Assembly: GCA_037139195.1 (NCBI GenBank)
Contig: JBAXGW010000101.1
Coordinates: 1-10,579 of the forward strand
DNA length: 10,579 bases
Source of the DNA: JBAXGW01 sp037139195
GTDB lineage: Bacteria > Bacteroidota > Bacteroidia > Bacteroidales > JAHJDW01
Direction: 5' to 3'
Below, piece by piece: positions 1 through 6,878 of the stretch (position 1 is its first letter; every line of letters starts with the position of its first letter). The notes under the pieces were generated by a model, which was given only the letters and a program-made list of their open reading frames with translations, was not told where the DNA came from and made no database searches. The position numbers were made by a program, and so were the translations under genes.

Positions 1-56
1 CCAACATTGTGCAGAAATATCAAAATTAAATAATTTTGACACCGAACTCACGTTAT

Positions 57-99
57 TTACACAGTGTTACACAGTGTTGAAGCACTGTGTTGCACAGCG
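57..99. repeat. Direct and inverted ACACAGTG repeat cluster
   Basis: TTACACAGTG occurs twice in tandem (57-66, 67-76). The second copy pairs with CACTGTGT at 83-90 across the 6-nt loop TTGAAG, giving a perfect 8-bp stem. A further GCACAGCG follows at 92-99. The first copy could pair with the same right arm instead, so two alternative hairpins are possible. Function is unknown; a REP-like repeat or a protein-binding site are both possible. Confidence 0.6.
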
Positions 100-152
100 A
101 AAACAAAGAAAACAGAGAAACCCTGTGACAAAACACGGTGCTACACTGTGCG

Positions 153-173
153 AGAAAAGTTGCCTAAGGCAAC
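153..173 (-). terminator. Possible rho-independent terminator of the giant surface protein gene
   Basis: Read on the minus strand, GTTGCC-TTA-GGCAAC forms a 6-bp stem with a 3-nt loop and is followed directly by TTTTCT, which is terminator-like. It lies about 135 nt past the stop codon of the minus-strand gene. A second hairpin at 217-233 is closer but has a poorer T tract. The short stem makes this tentative. Confidence 0.4.
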
Positions 174-216
174 AGCATTGAAAGCAATAAAGAAAACAGT
201 GAAACAGTGACTGAAA

Positions 217-233
217 TCTTCGCTTGGCGAAGA
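217..233 (-). terminator. Hairpin downstream of the giant gene, weak terminator candidate
   Basis: TCTTCGC and GCGAAGA form a perfect 7-bp stem around a 3-nt loop. On the minus strand it is followed only by TTTCAG, so the T tract is short. It is the first clear hairpin after the stop codon at 308-310 and may protect the 3' end or assist termination. Confidence 0.3.
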
Positions 234-307
234 AAAACTAATGTGAACTCTTATAGTGCGTATCGAAAGACTTATTTAAAACTATGTGGTTTTTGACAGT
301 AAGTGAT

Positions 308-3300
308 TTATTTCTTTACAAATATTTTTACCTCAGTTTTGTCTCTATAGCTAACTTTTACTGCGTAGGTCCCTTTTCTCAAGGCACTTGTGTTAATGCT
401 TTTTTTATGGAATCCTTTGTCAAGATTATTTTCTTGAATAGTTGAAATTGTTTTTCCAGCATTATCAAACAATTCAATTTTAACATTGTCTTTTAAAGGA
501 ATAATATATTCAACATTAAGAAAATCGGTAGTAGGATTTGGGTAAATATCAAGCATTTTAAATTCTGTTCCCAATAGCAAACAAAAATCATTATTAGTTG
601 GATTTTCGTCTATTTGAGAATTCGGATTTTTAACATTTACGCATATATATTCGGGTGAATTAGATTCCGAAACTGCAAATGCAGAGTTGAAAATATAGGA
701 TAAGAATTGTCCAGATTCTAATGTGCCAGTCCAAGTTTCAATAATTGCAGTGCTGCCTTCAGCTTCCGCTTGAATATCAAAATTGTAAATTGGGCGTGTT
801 CCGATATTAGCTAAATCAACCTTCAATCGAACTTTTCCATTTTCTTGAATTTTTGTAACTCCAATAACGCTAATATCAAGCAATGAAGGTTTAATGCTCA
901 ATGTTTGAATTATTGAGTCGAAACAGCCATAATTGTTCTCAACAAGTAACTTGATGTAATAGGTTCCATTTTCATTGTAAGTATAAGAAGAATTGCTAGT
1001 ATATGCCAAAGCAGTAGAATCTCCAAAATCCCAAGTGTAATTATTGCCTCCAGTTGTAGTGTTTGTGAAATATACAATAAGTGGAGCGGTTCCATAAGTG
1101 GGAGTATAATCGAAATCAGCATTTGGTACAGGGTTAATAACAACCGTTTTCATGGTTGAATCGCTACAATTTCCACTTGAAGTAACTAAAAGTTTAATGT
1201 CGTAAGTGCCAGTATCAGCTATGCTAATAGTAGGATTTTGAGTGAAATAGTTCCCATTATTTTCTATCGACCATTTCCAGCTAACAATACTATCTTGGTT
1301 TACCTTAGAACTATCAGCTATAATAAGTGGTTGACCAACACATAAATTGTTTGTGTAAAATTCGGCAACTGGAATTGCATTTACCTTAACATTTTTAACT
1401 TTAGAGACTTCGCAACCCGAAAGTGAATGAAGCGTTAAACTAACAGGATAAGTGCCTGGTGCAGAAAAGAAATGTATAGGATTCTTTGTGGAATCAACTA
1501 ATGAGCCATCATTGAAATTCCAAGCCCAAGCATCAATAGGGTGGTAATTTGGAGCATCGCTTATTTCCCAAAATGTAACTGGTAGACCAAAACAAACTGA
1601 TGTATAGTCGAAATCAATAAATGGCGATTGTTTTATTTTAACAATTCGTGTAATCGTGTCTTTGCAACCATAATCAGTAGTAACAATAAGTTGAACGTTA
1701 TAGTTTCCAATGGTATTGTAAGATTGAGCTGCGTTTTGAACTATAGAAGTATTTGAGTTGCCAAAGTTCCAGTTCCAATTAGTTAAAGCTCCATAATTTG
1801 CAACACTCATATCGGAAAATTTTATGGTGTCGTTGGTACATCCATTTGTTGGATTGAAATAGGCTCTTGGTAAAGGGTACACCTGGACTTCTTTGTTTAG
1901 TGATCGAGTACAACCCGCAGATGTAGTAATTATTAGAGACACATTATATTTGCCAGTGTCTGCATATTGATGAATTGGGTTTAATCCAGTATAAGTGGAG
2001 TCATCGCCAAAATCCCAGATGCGAGAAGAAATAGTACCGATTGGTGATACAGAAGAATTATCGATAAAAGCGGTAGTGTAATTTAAGCAGCCCGAAGGAG
2101 CTATAAAGTCGACAATTGGAGCGTATCCAATAATTGTAAGATTTACGGTGTCTCTGGCAATACAGCCTCTAGTATTGGTTGCGGTAACATGGTAGTTGCC
2201 GCCAGGATATTGAATAACGCGATAGGGTAATGTGCTAGCATTATTCCATAAATAAGTATTGCCTGCAAGTTCACCTGGGTTTAATCTTAGGGTGTCGCCA
2301 TGGCAAAAATTTCTGTCTGGACCCAAAGAAGCTGTAACTTCAAATGAATCGGCTGAAATAGTAAGGGTGTCTATGTATTGACAACCAAGCGTGTCGCTAA
2401 CTTTAAACCAAATGTCTCCGATGGTAGATGTGTTAATACTTTCTGTTGTTTCACTTGTAGACCAGAGATATGAATAGTGCGTTCCAAGATTAATGTTTAA
2501 GGGAGCTGAATCGTAAAGGCAAATCGTAGTGTCATTTAACGTAACCTTAGGTTTGTTAATAATTATAGTATCAGAAGAAACAAAACCAAATGGATCTTTA
2601 ACTTGAACCCAGTATGCTCCACCATTATTTACTTGAATTGAAGACGTTGTTTCACCCGTAGACCAAAGGTATTCTATAAATCTTCCGCCAGCATTAAGCG
2701 TAGTATCGCAAAATCCATAGGGGATGGTAATATCGGGACCTAAATATACTTGTTTTTGACCGTATTTTTCGTATAAATATTGTTTCACAGTAGCTATTTG
2801 AGTAGAATCTAATGCCGAAAAATAGATAATCATTTCAGCTATTTCGCCGTTTAGATAAGCATCTTGTCCGTTGTCTGAATCATTATTTAAGCCACCTAAA
2901 AGAAATCGAACGGAATTTGAGAAACTGCTAGCAGAAGGGTCAATATCGCTAGTATTTAACAGTGTATCATTAACTTCAAGGTTGTGTTTGTAATATGTTC
3001 GGTTTATTGAAACAACATTTAATTCAAACAAATTATGTGTGTAACCAAGTTTGAAAGTAGAATAACTAGTGTTTGAAGGCTCATAAACAGAGCGTTTCAT
3101 TTCATTTGAATTCGTATAATCATAATACCATTTCGAACCATTGCCATCTCGTTTTGCAAAATATGGTCCGTTTGAGTTTTTGCCAATTATAAAATAGGTA
3201 ATGCTTGAGCTTCCTGGATTAATAATGTTCCCCCCATTTAACATGTCATTTACGCCATCAAATCGCGTTGAAGGATATCCATTTATTGCAGCGTTAATTT

Positions 3301-5158
3301 TTTGAGGTTGAGTAGTAACATCGGCTTGAGTGAACGTATAATTTTTTCCTGAAATTAAATTGCCCCATGAAGAAACTTTTCCAGAAGTTGCTGTTATATT
3401 TGAATCAGCTTTTATCCATAATTCAGCACCAGAAAACATAATAGGGTGGAATATGCAGAATTTGTTTGTTGTTGATGAACTGTAATTCAAACAATTGTTA
3501 AACGCTTTTATTCTCCAATAGTAATAACCATAATCAGCAAAAGTTACTGTTTTTACTGTGTCTGTAAGTAAATCAAATTGAGAAACGATTGTGGTAAAAA
3601 GAGAATCGCTCGCAATTTCTAAATTGTAATAGGCTACATTTTCAGCATTGCTCCATTTGAATAGTATATTTTTTGCTTCTGTTAGCATACAATTAATTGG
3701 TGCAATTAAACTAAATCCCTGAACTGGTGGCGGGGTTGAAACTATATCTATGTTTTTTGTATATGATAGTGTACATGCAGAAGCGGTGATGATTGTTAAA
3801 CTAATACTATGAATTCCTCCAGTAGTATATGTGTGTATAGGATTGAAATCAATATTGTTTGTCTGTCCATCGCCAAAATTCCAAATAATTTGAGATGTGG
3901 TTTCTCCACTTGGTAAAACTGATAAATTATTAAAAGTTACGGGGTTATTTACACACGATGAATTGTAATTAAATTTTGCATAAGCAGTATCAATTTTAAT
4001 TGAATCCGATACAAAAGTACATGCATGTGCATCTGTAATAGTAACATTATATTTCCCTATCGCACTTATTGTTACTTGAGGCGTATTAGCTCCATTCGAC
4101 CATGTATAGGTGAATCCACTTCCCATATTGGCATTTAAAACGGTGGAACTTCCATCGCATATTGTTTTGTTAGAAAGAGCTGGTTGAAGATAGCTCACAT
4201 TAACGGTGTCGTAATAGGACGTACCAAAGTGATTAGTTGCTTTCACCCAATATGAACCAGATTGATTAACTTGAATTGTAGATGTGGTATCGCCAGTACT
4301 CCAGAGATATTTGTAAAAATTAGGACTAGCTTGCAAAGTAGTATCACAAAATCCATTTGTGATATTTATATCAGCCATAGGCTGAAAAACAGGGTAGTAC
4401 TTGCTTCTTATATAGCTATTTATATTGTTTAGTTCTGCTGGGGTTAAATTTTTAAAAAAAACAATAATTTCAGCTATTTCTCCATTTAAATAACTTCCAG
4501 CTTCTTGACCATTGTCTGGATCGTTGTTTCTCGCTCCAATTAGACATCGTACTGGTGCATTGTAATTATAGGCATTAGTTCCTCCTGTTTTCAACAAACT
4601 ATCATTAAGGGTAAAGGAATGAATAAAATTATCTCTATTAATATTACAGTATATTTTATCATAATATATATGATTTGGATATGGCATGTATAAAGTGTAG
4701 TTTGTTGGTGTTTCAAAAACAGAGCGAAACTGGTTTGAAGAAATATAATCAATATAACATCTTTGTCCAGGACCTGATCTTTTCCCAATATATAAGCCTA
4801 CTTTGTTTTTGCCAACAATAAAGACGGTATAACTATTTGTCCCAAAATTAAGCACATTTCCTCCTGATAAAAAATCATTAATTCCATCAAAAGTAATAAC
4901 TGCTTTTCCATTAATTTTATTAAGTGTTTGAATTGGTTGCGATGATGCTGATGCTTGAGTAAAAGAAAGATTGTTTCCGCTACAATCCTTCCACGCGCTT
5001 ATAGTTGTTCCATTAAAAGTTAAATTGGTATCAGCCCTGAGCCACAATTGAAGACCACTGATATCGGAAGGTTTAAATTGAGCAAATATATTGGTGCTTA
5101 TAATAATCAAAATAATCAATAGTAGAAGATGATTTATCTTGTTTTTTATATTGTTCAT
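308..5158 (-). CDS. Secreted LamG/PKD multidomain surface protein with type IX sorting domain
   Basis: This encodes 1616 residues, probably exported through the Sec pathway and then across the outer membrane by type IX secretion as a cell-surface adhesin-like or sugar-binding protein. The start chosen is ATG at 5156-5158. It opens a normal signal peptide (basic NNIKNK, leucine/isoleucine core, likely cut after NIFA, about residue 26) and clears the divergent neighbour; the frame stays open to 5248 but would overlap that gene. Domains in order: LamG-like about 30-260; Ig-like modules with a WSTG motif 261-389; PKD 390-474 (WNFGDG); Fn3-like 475-570; second LamG-like 575-802; three Ig-like 805-1010; five PKD-like 1011-1422 (WDFGDD, WNFGNS, WNFNDG, a degenerate WSIENN, WDFGDS); CARDB-like 1423-1530; Por sorting domain 1534-1616 (IYPNPTTDF, ending in KIFVKK). 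No protease or glycosidase active site was recognised, so the ligand is unknown. The domain calls are from sequence patterns, not a profile search. Confidence 0.93.
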   Translation of the reverse strand: MNNIKNKINHLLLLIILIIISTNIFAQFKPSDISGLQLWLRADTNLTFNGTTISAWKDCSGNNLSFTQASASSQPIQTLNKINGKAVITFDGINDFLSGGNVLNFGTNSYTVFIVGKNKVGLYIGKRSGPGQRCYIDYISSNQFRSVFETPTNYTLYMPYPNHIYYDKIYCNINRDNFIHSFTLNDSLLKTGGTNAYNYNAPVRCLIGARNNDPDNGQEAGSYLNGEIAEIIVFFKNLTPAELNNINSYIRSKYYPVFQPMADINITNGFCDTTLQASPNFYKYLWSTGDTTSTIQVNQSGSYWVKATNHFGTSYYDTVNVSYLQPALSNKTICDGSSTVLNANMGSGFTYTWSNGANTPQVTISAIGKYNVTITDAHACTFVSDSIKIDTAYAKFNYNSSCVNNPVTFNNLSVLPSGETTSQIIWNFGDGQTNNIDFNPIHTYTTGGIHSISLTIITASACTLSYTKNIDIVSTPPPVQGFSLIAPINCMLTEAKNILFKWSNAENVAYYNLEIASDSLFTTIVSQFDLLTDTVKTVTFADYGYYYWRIKAFNNCLNYSSSTTNKFCIFHPIMFSGAELWIKADSNITATSGKVSSWGNLISGKNYTFTQADVTTQPQKINAAINGYPSTRFDGVNDMLNGGNIINPGSSSITYFIIGKNSNGPYFAKRDGNGSKWYYDYTNSNEMKRSVYEPSNTSYSTFKLGYTHNLFELNVVSINRTYYKHNLEVNDTLLNTSDIDPSASSFSNSVRFLLGGLNNDSDNGQDAYLNGEIAEMIIYFSALDSTQIATVKQYLYEKYGQKQVYLGPDITIPYGFCDTTLNAGGRFIEYLWSTGETTSSIQVNNGGAYWVQVKDPFGFVSSDTIIINKPKVTLNDTTICLYDSAPLNINLGTHYSYLWSTSETTESINTSTIGDIWFKVSDTLGCQYIDTLTISADSFEVTASLGPDRNFCHGDTLRLNPGELAGNTYLWNNASTLPYRVIQYPGGNYHVTATNTRGCIARDTVNLTIIGYAPIVDFIAPSGCLNYTTAFIDNSSVSPIGTISSRIWDFGDDSTYTGLNPIHQYADTGKYNVSLIITTSAGCTRSLNKEVQVYPLPRAYFNPTNGCTNDTIKFSDMSVANYGALTNWNWNFGNSNTSIVQNAAQSYNTIGNYNVQLIVTTDYGCKDTITRIVKIKQSPFIDFDYTSVCFGLPVTFWEISDAPNYHPIDAWAWNFNDGSLVDSTKNPIHFFSAPGTYPVSLTLHSLSGCEVSKVKNVKVNAIPVAEFYTNNLCVGQPLIIADSSKVNQDSIVSWKWSIENNGNYFTQNPTISIADTGTYDIKLLVTSSGNCSDSTMKTVVINPVPNADFDYTPTYGTAPLIVYFTNTTTGGNNYTWDFGDSTALAYTSNSSYTYNENGTYYIKLLVENNYGCFDSIIQTLSIKPSLLDISVIGVTKIQENGKVRLKVDLANIGTRPIYNFDIQAEAEGSTAIIETWTGTLESGQFLSYIFNSAFAVSESNSPEYICVNVKNPNSQIDENPTNNDFCLLLGTEFKMLDIYPNPTTDFLNVEYIIPLKDNVKIELFDNAGKTISTIQENNLDKGFHKKSINTSALRKGTYAVKVSYRDKTEVKIFVKK

Positions 5159-5164
5159 AATTGT

Positions 5165-5172
5165 TATCTTTG
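5165..5172 (+). promoter_or_regulatory. Promoter -7 element for the ABC permease
   Basis: TATCTTTG is an exact match to the Bacteroidota -7 consensus TAnnTTTG. It lies about 31 nt ahead of the ATG at 5204, which would give a short leader. A TTG at 5139-5141, 23 nt upstream, could be the -33 element but is at the long end of the allowed spacing. Confidence 0.5.
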
Positions 5173-5185
5173 CATTTAATAATAA

Positions 5186-5193
5186 CAAATATA
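5186..5193 (-). promoter_or_regulatory. Promoter -7 element for the giant surface protein gene
   Basis: On the minus strand this reads TATATTTG, an exact match to TAnnTTTG, ending 27 nt ahead of the chosen start at 5158. This supports the start at 5158 over the longer open frame to 5248. No good -33 TTTG is seen at the expected distance, so the call is moderate. Confidence 0.4.
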
Positions 5194-5203
5194 CTATAAT
5201 TAA

Positions 5204-6064
5204 ATGGATTTTAATAAAAATTATCATATTCTTTATGAGCCCCATCAACGAATAAAAATTGGATTTTTCAAAACTTTTCTTGTTGTTTTATCCAATATAT
5301 ACCAATCAAGAGAATTGATTTGGCAATTGTTTAAAAGAGATTTTTTTATGGCTTATAAAAAGTCTTTTTTTGGTATTTGGTGGCAGTTTATTTCTCCCAT
5401 ATTTGGTATTATTGTTTGGGTTTTTTATAATTCAACTGGTATTTTAAATCCAGGCGATGTAGGAATCCCTTATCCTGCCTATGTCTTGCTTAGTATGTCT
5501 ATATGGAGCTTATTTATGAGTTTTTATACTGGAAGTCAGTCCACATTAGATGCTGGTGGTGGTTTTATTAATCAGGTTAATTACCCACATGAAGTATTGA
5601 TGATAAAGCAGGTTATGATTTCAATGGCTACCTTTTTAATAAGTTTTGTCCTTAATTTTGTTGTATTAATAGGTTTTGGCGTTATACCAAGTTGGTTAAC
5701 TATTTTTTTCCCTATTCTTGTTTTACCTTTATTTTTTATAGGAGCTTCAATTGGATTGATATCTGCTCTAGTTAAAGTAGTTGTTCCTGATTTGCAGAAA
5801 GGTATTGATTTTATTATGACTCTTTTATATTTCTGTACCCCAGTTATATATTCTTCAAAGATAGATAATCAGTTTATTCAAATTGTAACAAAATATAATC
5901 CCTTGACCTATTTGTTTGAAGGTGTTCGAGGTGTTATTATTTATGGCAAGATTGAACATTGGCACATGTACATTTACGCTGTAATTGCTTCGTTTTTATT
6001 GTTTTTGATTTCGCTAAGGATTTTCTATATTAGTGAACAAAAGGTGATTGAGAGGATGATTTAA
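5204..6064 (+). CDS. ABC-2 type transporter permease, polysaccharide export family
   Basis: The 286-residue protein is an inner-membrane permease of the Wzm/KpsM/TagG group, which with an ATPase moves lipid-linked polysaccharide across the inner membrane. A cytoplasmic N-terminus is followed by an amphipathic segment (RELIWQLFKRDFF) and the family signature YKKSFFGIWWQFISP (residues 51-65). Hydrophobic segments lie near 58-76, 93-112, 137-160, 164-190, 201-217 and 254-274, the usual six. YNPLTYLFEGVRG (231-243) is the conserved motif before the last helix. Length is typical. The partner ATPase (Wzt-like) is normally adjacent, but what follows here is repeats and decayed regulator genes; it may lie outside the window. 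The gene is divergent from the giant surface protein gene, 45 nt away. The family is clear; the substrate is not. Confidence 0.92.
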   Translation: MDFNKNYHILYEPHQRIKIGFFKTFLVVLSNIYQSRELIWQLFKRDFFMAYKKSFFGIWWQFISPIFGIIVWVFYNSTGILNPGDVGIPYPAYVLLSMSIWSLFMSFYTGSQSTLDAGGGFINQVNYPHEVLMIKQVMISMATFLISFVLNFVVLIGFGVIPSWLTIFFPILVLPLFFIGASIGLISALVKVVVPDLQKGIDFIMTLLYFCTPVIYSSKIDNQFIQIVTKYNPLTYLFEGVRGVIIYGKIEHWHMYIYAVIASFLLFLISLRIFYISEQKVIERMI

Positions 6065-6125
6065 TGGATTAAAAGATTAACAGATTTGAAGATTAGCAGA
6101 TTAGGAAGATTTGAAGACTGTTTTA

Positions 6126-6157
6126 ATTGACAATTGATAATGGATAATTGACAATTT
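6126..6157. repeat. TTGACAATT-type intergenic repeat
   Basis: Two TTGACAATT units (one followed by GATAATGG) lie in this 32-nt element, which reads ATTGACAATTGATAATGG then ATAATTGACAATTT. A related copy, TTGACAATTGACAATGGA, lies at 8277-8294 at the end of the second AlbA_2 gene. I recognise this motif family as a widespread short repeat in Bacteroidota and some cyanobacteria; function is unknown. Confidence 0.6.
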
Positions 6158-6243
6158 GCAATAAACTTTTTAAGAATGAAAGATTCATATGATTGGAAGA
6201 TTTTTAAGATTAATAAGATTTTAAGATTGGAAGATTTTTCGGA

Positions 6244-6315
6244 GCCTTCGACTCCACTCAGTCACCGATGAATATTTTAGGTAATAATGTCCGGTAGCTG
6301 AGCGGAGCCGAAGCC
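6244..6315. repeat. Imperfect inverted repeat, GGCTTCGGCTCC type
   Basis: The left arm 6244-6267 and right arm 6292-6315 are 24 nt each and match at 19 of 24 positions when one is reverse-complemented; the spacer is 24 nt and AT-rich. The arms are much richer in GC than their surroundings. The arm sequence resembles the CTTCGACTCCGCTCAG repeat found scattered between genes in many Bacteroidota genomes. It could fold into a long hairpin and end transcripts from the permease gene. A worn single-arm copy lies at 8376-8400. Confidence 0.65.
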
Positions 6316-6397
6316 AGGGGTAGAGATTATAAGGATTGAAGATTCATAAGATTAGAAGATTGAAGATTAAAAGATTATTTGATTACGATAATTGAAT

Positions 6398-6824
6398 ATG
6401 GAAGAAAGTCAACATATAGAATTTAAAGAGTCATGGAGAGACGAGTTTTTAAAGCATATTTGTGCTTTCGCAAATTCACAGGTTGGATGATATAGAATCT
6501 TGGGGTAGGGGATCCGTTATGATTAGGGAAGAGTTTATTAATAATGGTTTTGAAGAGCCACAGTATGAGTTGCTCGCAGGCGGGTTTCAAATTACTTTTT
6601 ATAAAACAAAAAAGGAGAAATTAAACCAAACTGTGTGAGAAACTGTGGGAGAAGTCTTGAAATTGATACAAATTAATTCTAGAATAACTCGTGAAGATTT
6701 GTCTGTAAAACTGGGTTTGAGTGTTAGAGGGGTTGAATGGAACTTGAAAAAGTTAAAGGATGCTGGTGTGATAAAAAGAGTTGGGTCGACTAAAGCAGGA
6801 CATTGGGAGATTATAAGATTATAA
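6398..6824 (+). pseudogene. Remnant of an AlbA_2/RecG-like transcriptional regulator
   Basis: The first 28 codons from ATG 6398 match the start of AlbA_2 (Schlafen-type) proteins: EFKESWRDEFLKHICAFAN. That frame stops at 6488-6490. From about 6483 another frame continues with the far C-terminal part of the same family: LDDIESWGRGSVMIREEF, then GGFQITFYK, a short TVxE linker and a winged-helix domain ending in GHWEIIRL, stop 6822-6824. Most of the middle, several hundred residues in intact relatives, is missing. A second lesion, TGA at 6636-6638, interrupts the linker. Relatives are thought to bind DNA and nucleotide and act as regulators; this copy cannot make a full product. A short winged-helix peptide after the TGA is conceivable but unsupported. 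Confidence 0.85.
6630..6653 (+). repeat. Two 12-bp units encoding the TVxE linker of the remnant
   Basis: ACTGTGTGAGAA and ACTGTGGGAGAA differ at one base. They encode T-V-stop-E and T-V-G-E, so the stop can be explained by one G-to-T change in a GGA codon. This linker precedes the winged helix at the same place as the VTEK repeats in the downstream gene. Confidence 0.7.
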
Positions 6825-6862
6825 GACCATAAGACCATAAGATTGGAAGATTAAGAAGATTT
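6811..6862. repeat. AAGATT/ATAAGACC repeat tract after the remnant
   Basis: The tract contains four AAGATT hexamers and a tandem ATAAGACC pair (6821-6836). The last codons and the stop of the remnant lie inside it. It continues the repeat type of 6065-6397 and reaches to within about 16 nt of the start of the next gene. Confidence 0.6.
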
Positions 6863-6878
6863 AAAAAGAAAAATTTAG

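Larger units (their letters stand above)
1..307. other. Gene-free, palindrome-rich spacer
   Basis: No convincing coding frame is seen. The stretch is packed with short repeats: a 10-bp tandem direct repeat TTACACAGTG at 57-66 and 67-76; a perfect 8-bp inverted repeat ACACAGTG/CACTGTGT at 69-76 and 83-90; another ACACTGTG at 143-150; a GTTGCCT/AGGCAAC palindrome at 159-173; and TCTTCGC/GCGAAGA at 217-233. Between them are purine-rich stretches with variants of AAGAAAACAGTGAAACAGTG. It lies downstream of the minus-strand giant gene, so it can hold that gene's 3' end signals. Whether it is a mobile repeat, an RNA or merely intergenic repeat decay cannot be told from one copy. Confidence 0.6.
6065..6397. 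repeat. Spacer made of three interleaved repeat families
   Basis: No gene is visible. The stretch is dominated by the hexamer AAGATT, at least 14 times between 6073 and 6380 at roughly 8-20 nt intervals, with variants AGATTAGCAGATT and GATTGGAAGATT. Inside it sit a TTGACAATT-type element (6126-6157) and a GC-richer inverted repeat (6244-6315). Such tracts occur between genes in many Bacteroidota genomes; their origin is unclear. The same AAGATT tract resumes after the decayed regulator at 6811-6862, so the remnant is bracketed by it. Confidence 0.75.

Noticed and set aside
1..307. tRNA or other known structured RNA in the left spacer
   Set aside because: The hairpins do not form a cloverleaf, and no T-loop or anticodon-arm pattern was recognised.
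5159..5248. Longer start for the giant surface protein (ATG at 5248)
   Set aside because: It would overlap the divergent permease gene, place an unusual hydrophobic stretch before the true signal peptide, and lie upstream of the likely promoter element.
6244..6315. Insertion sequence or its terminal inverted repeats
   Set aside because: Only 24 nt lie between the arms, there is no transposase, and no target duplication was found.
6065..6400. CRISPR array
   Set aside because: AAGATT units are short, irregularly spaced and lack unique spacers of constant length.
6599..6838. Minus-strand open frame opposite the AlbA_2 remnant
   Set aside because: It has no recognisable motifs and lies opposite clear family sequence on the plus strand.
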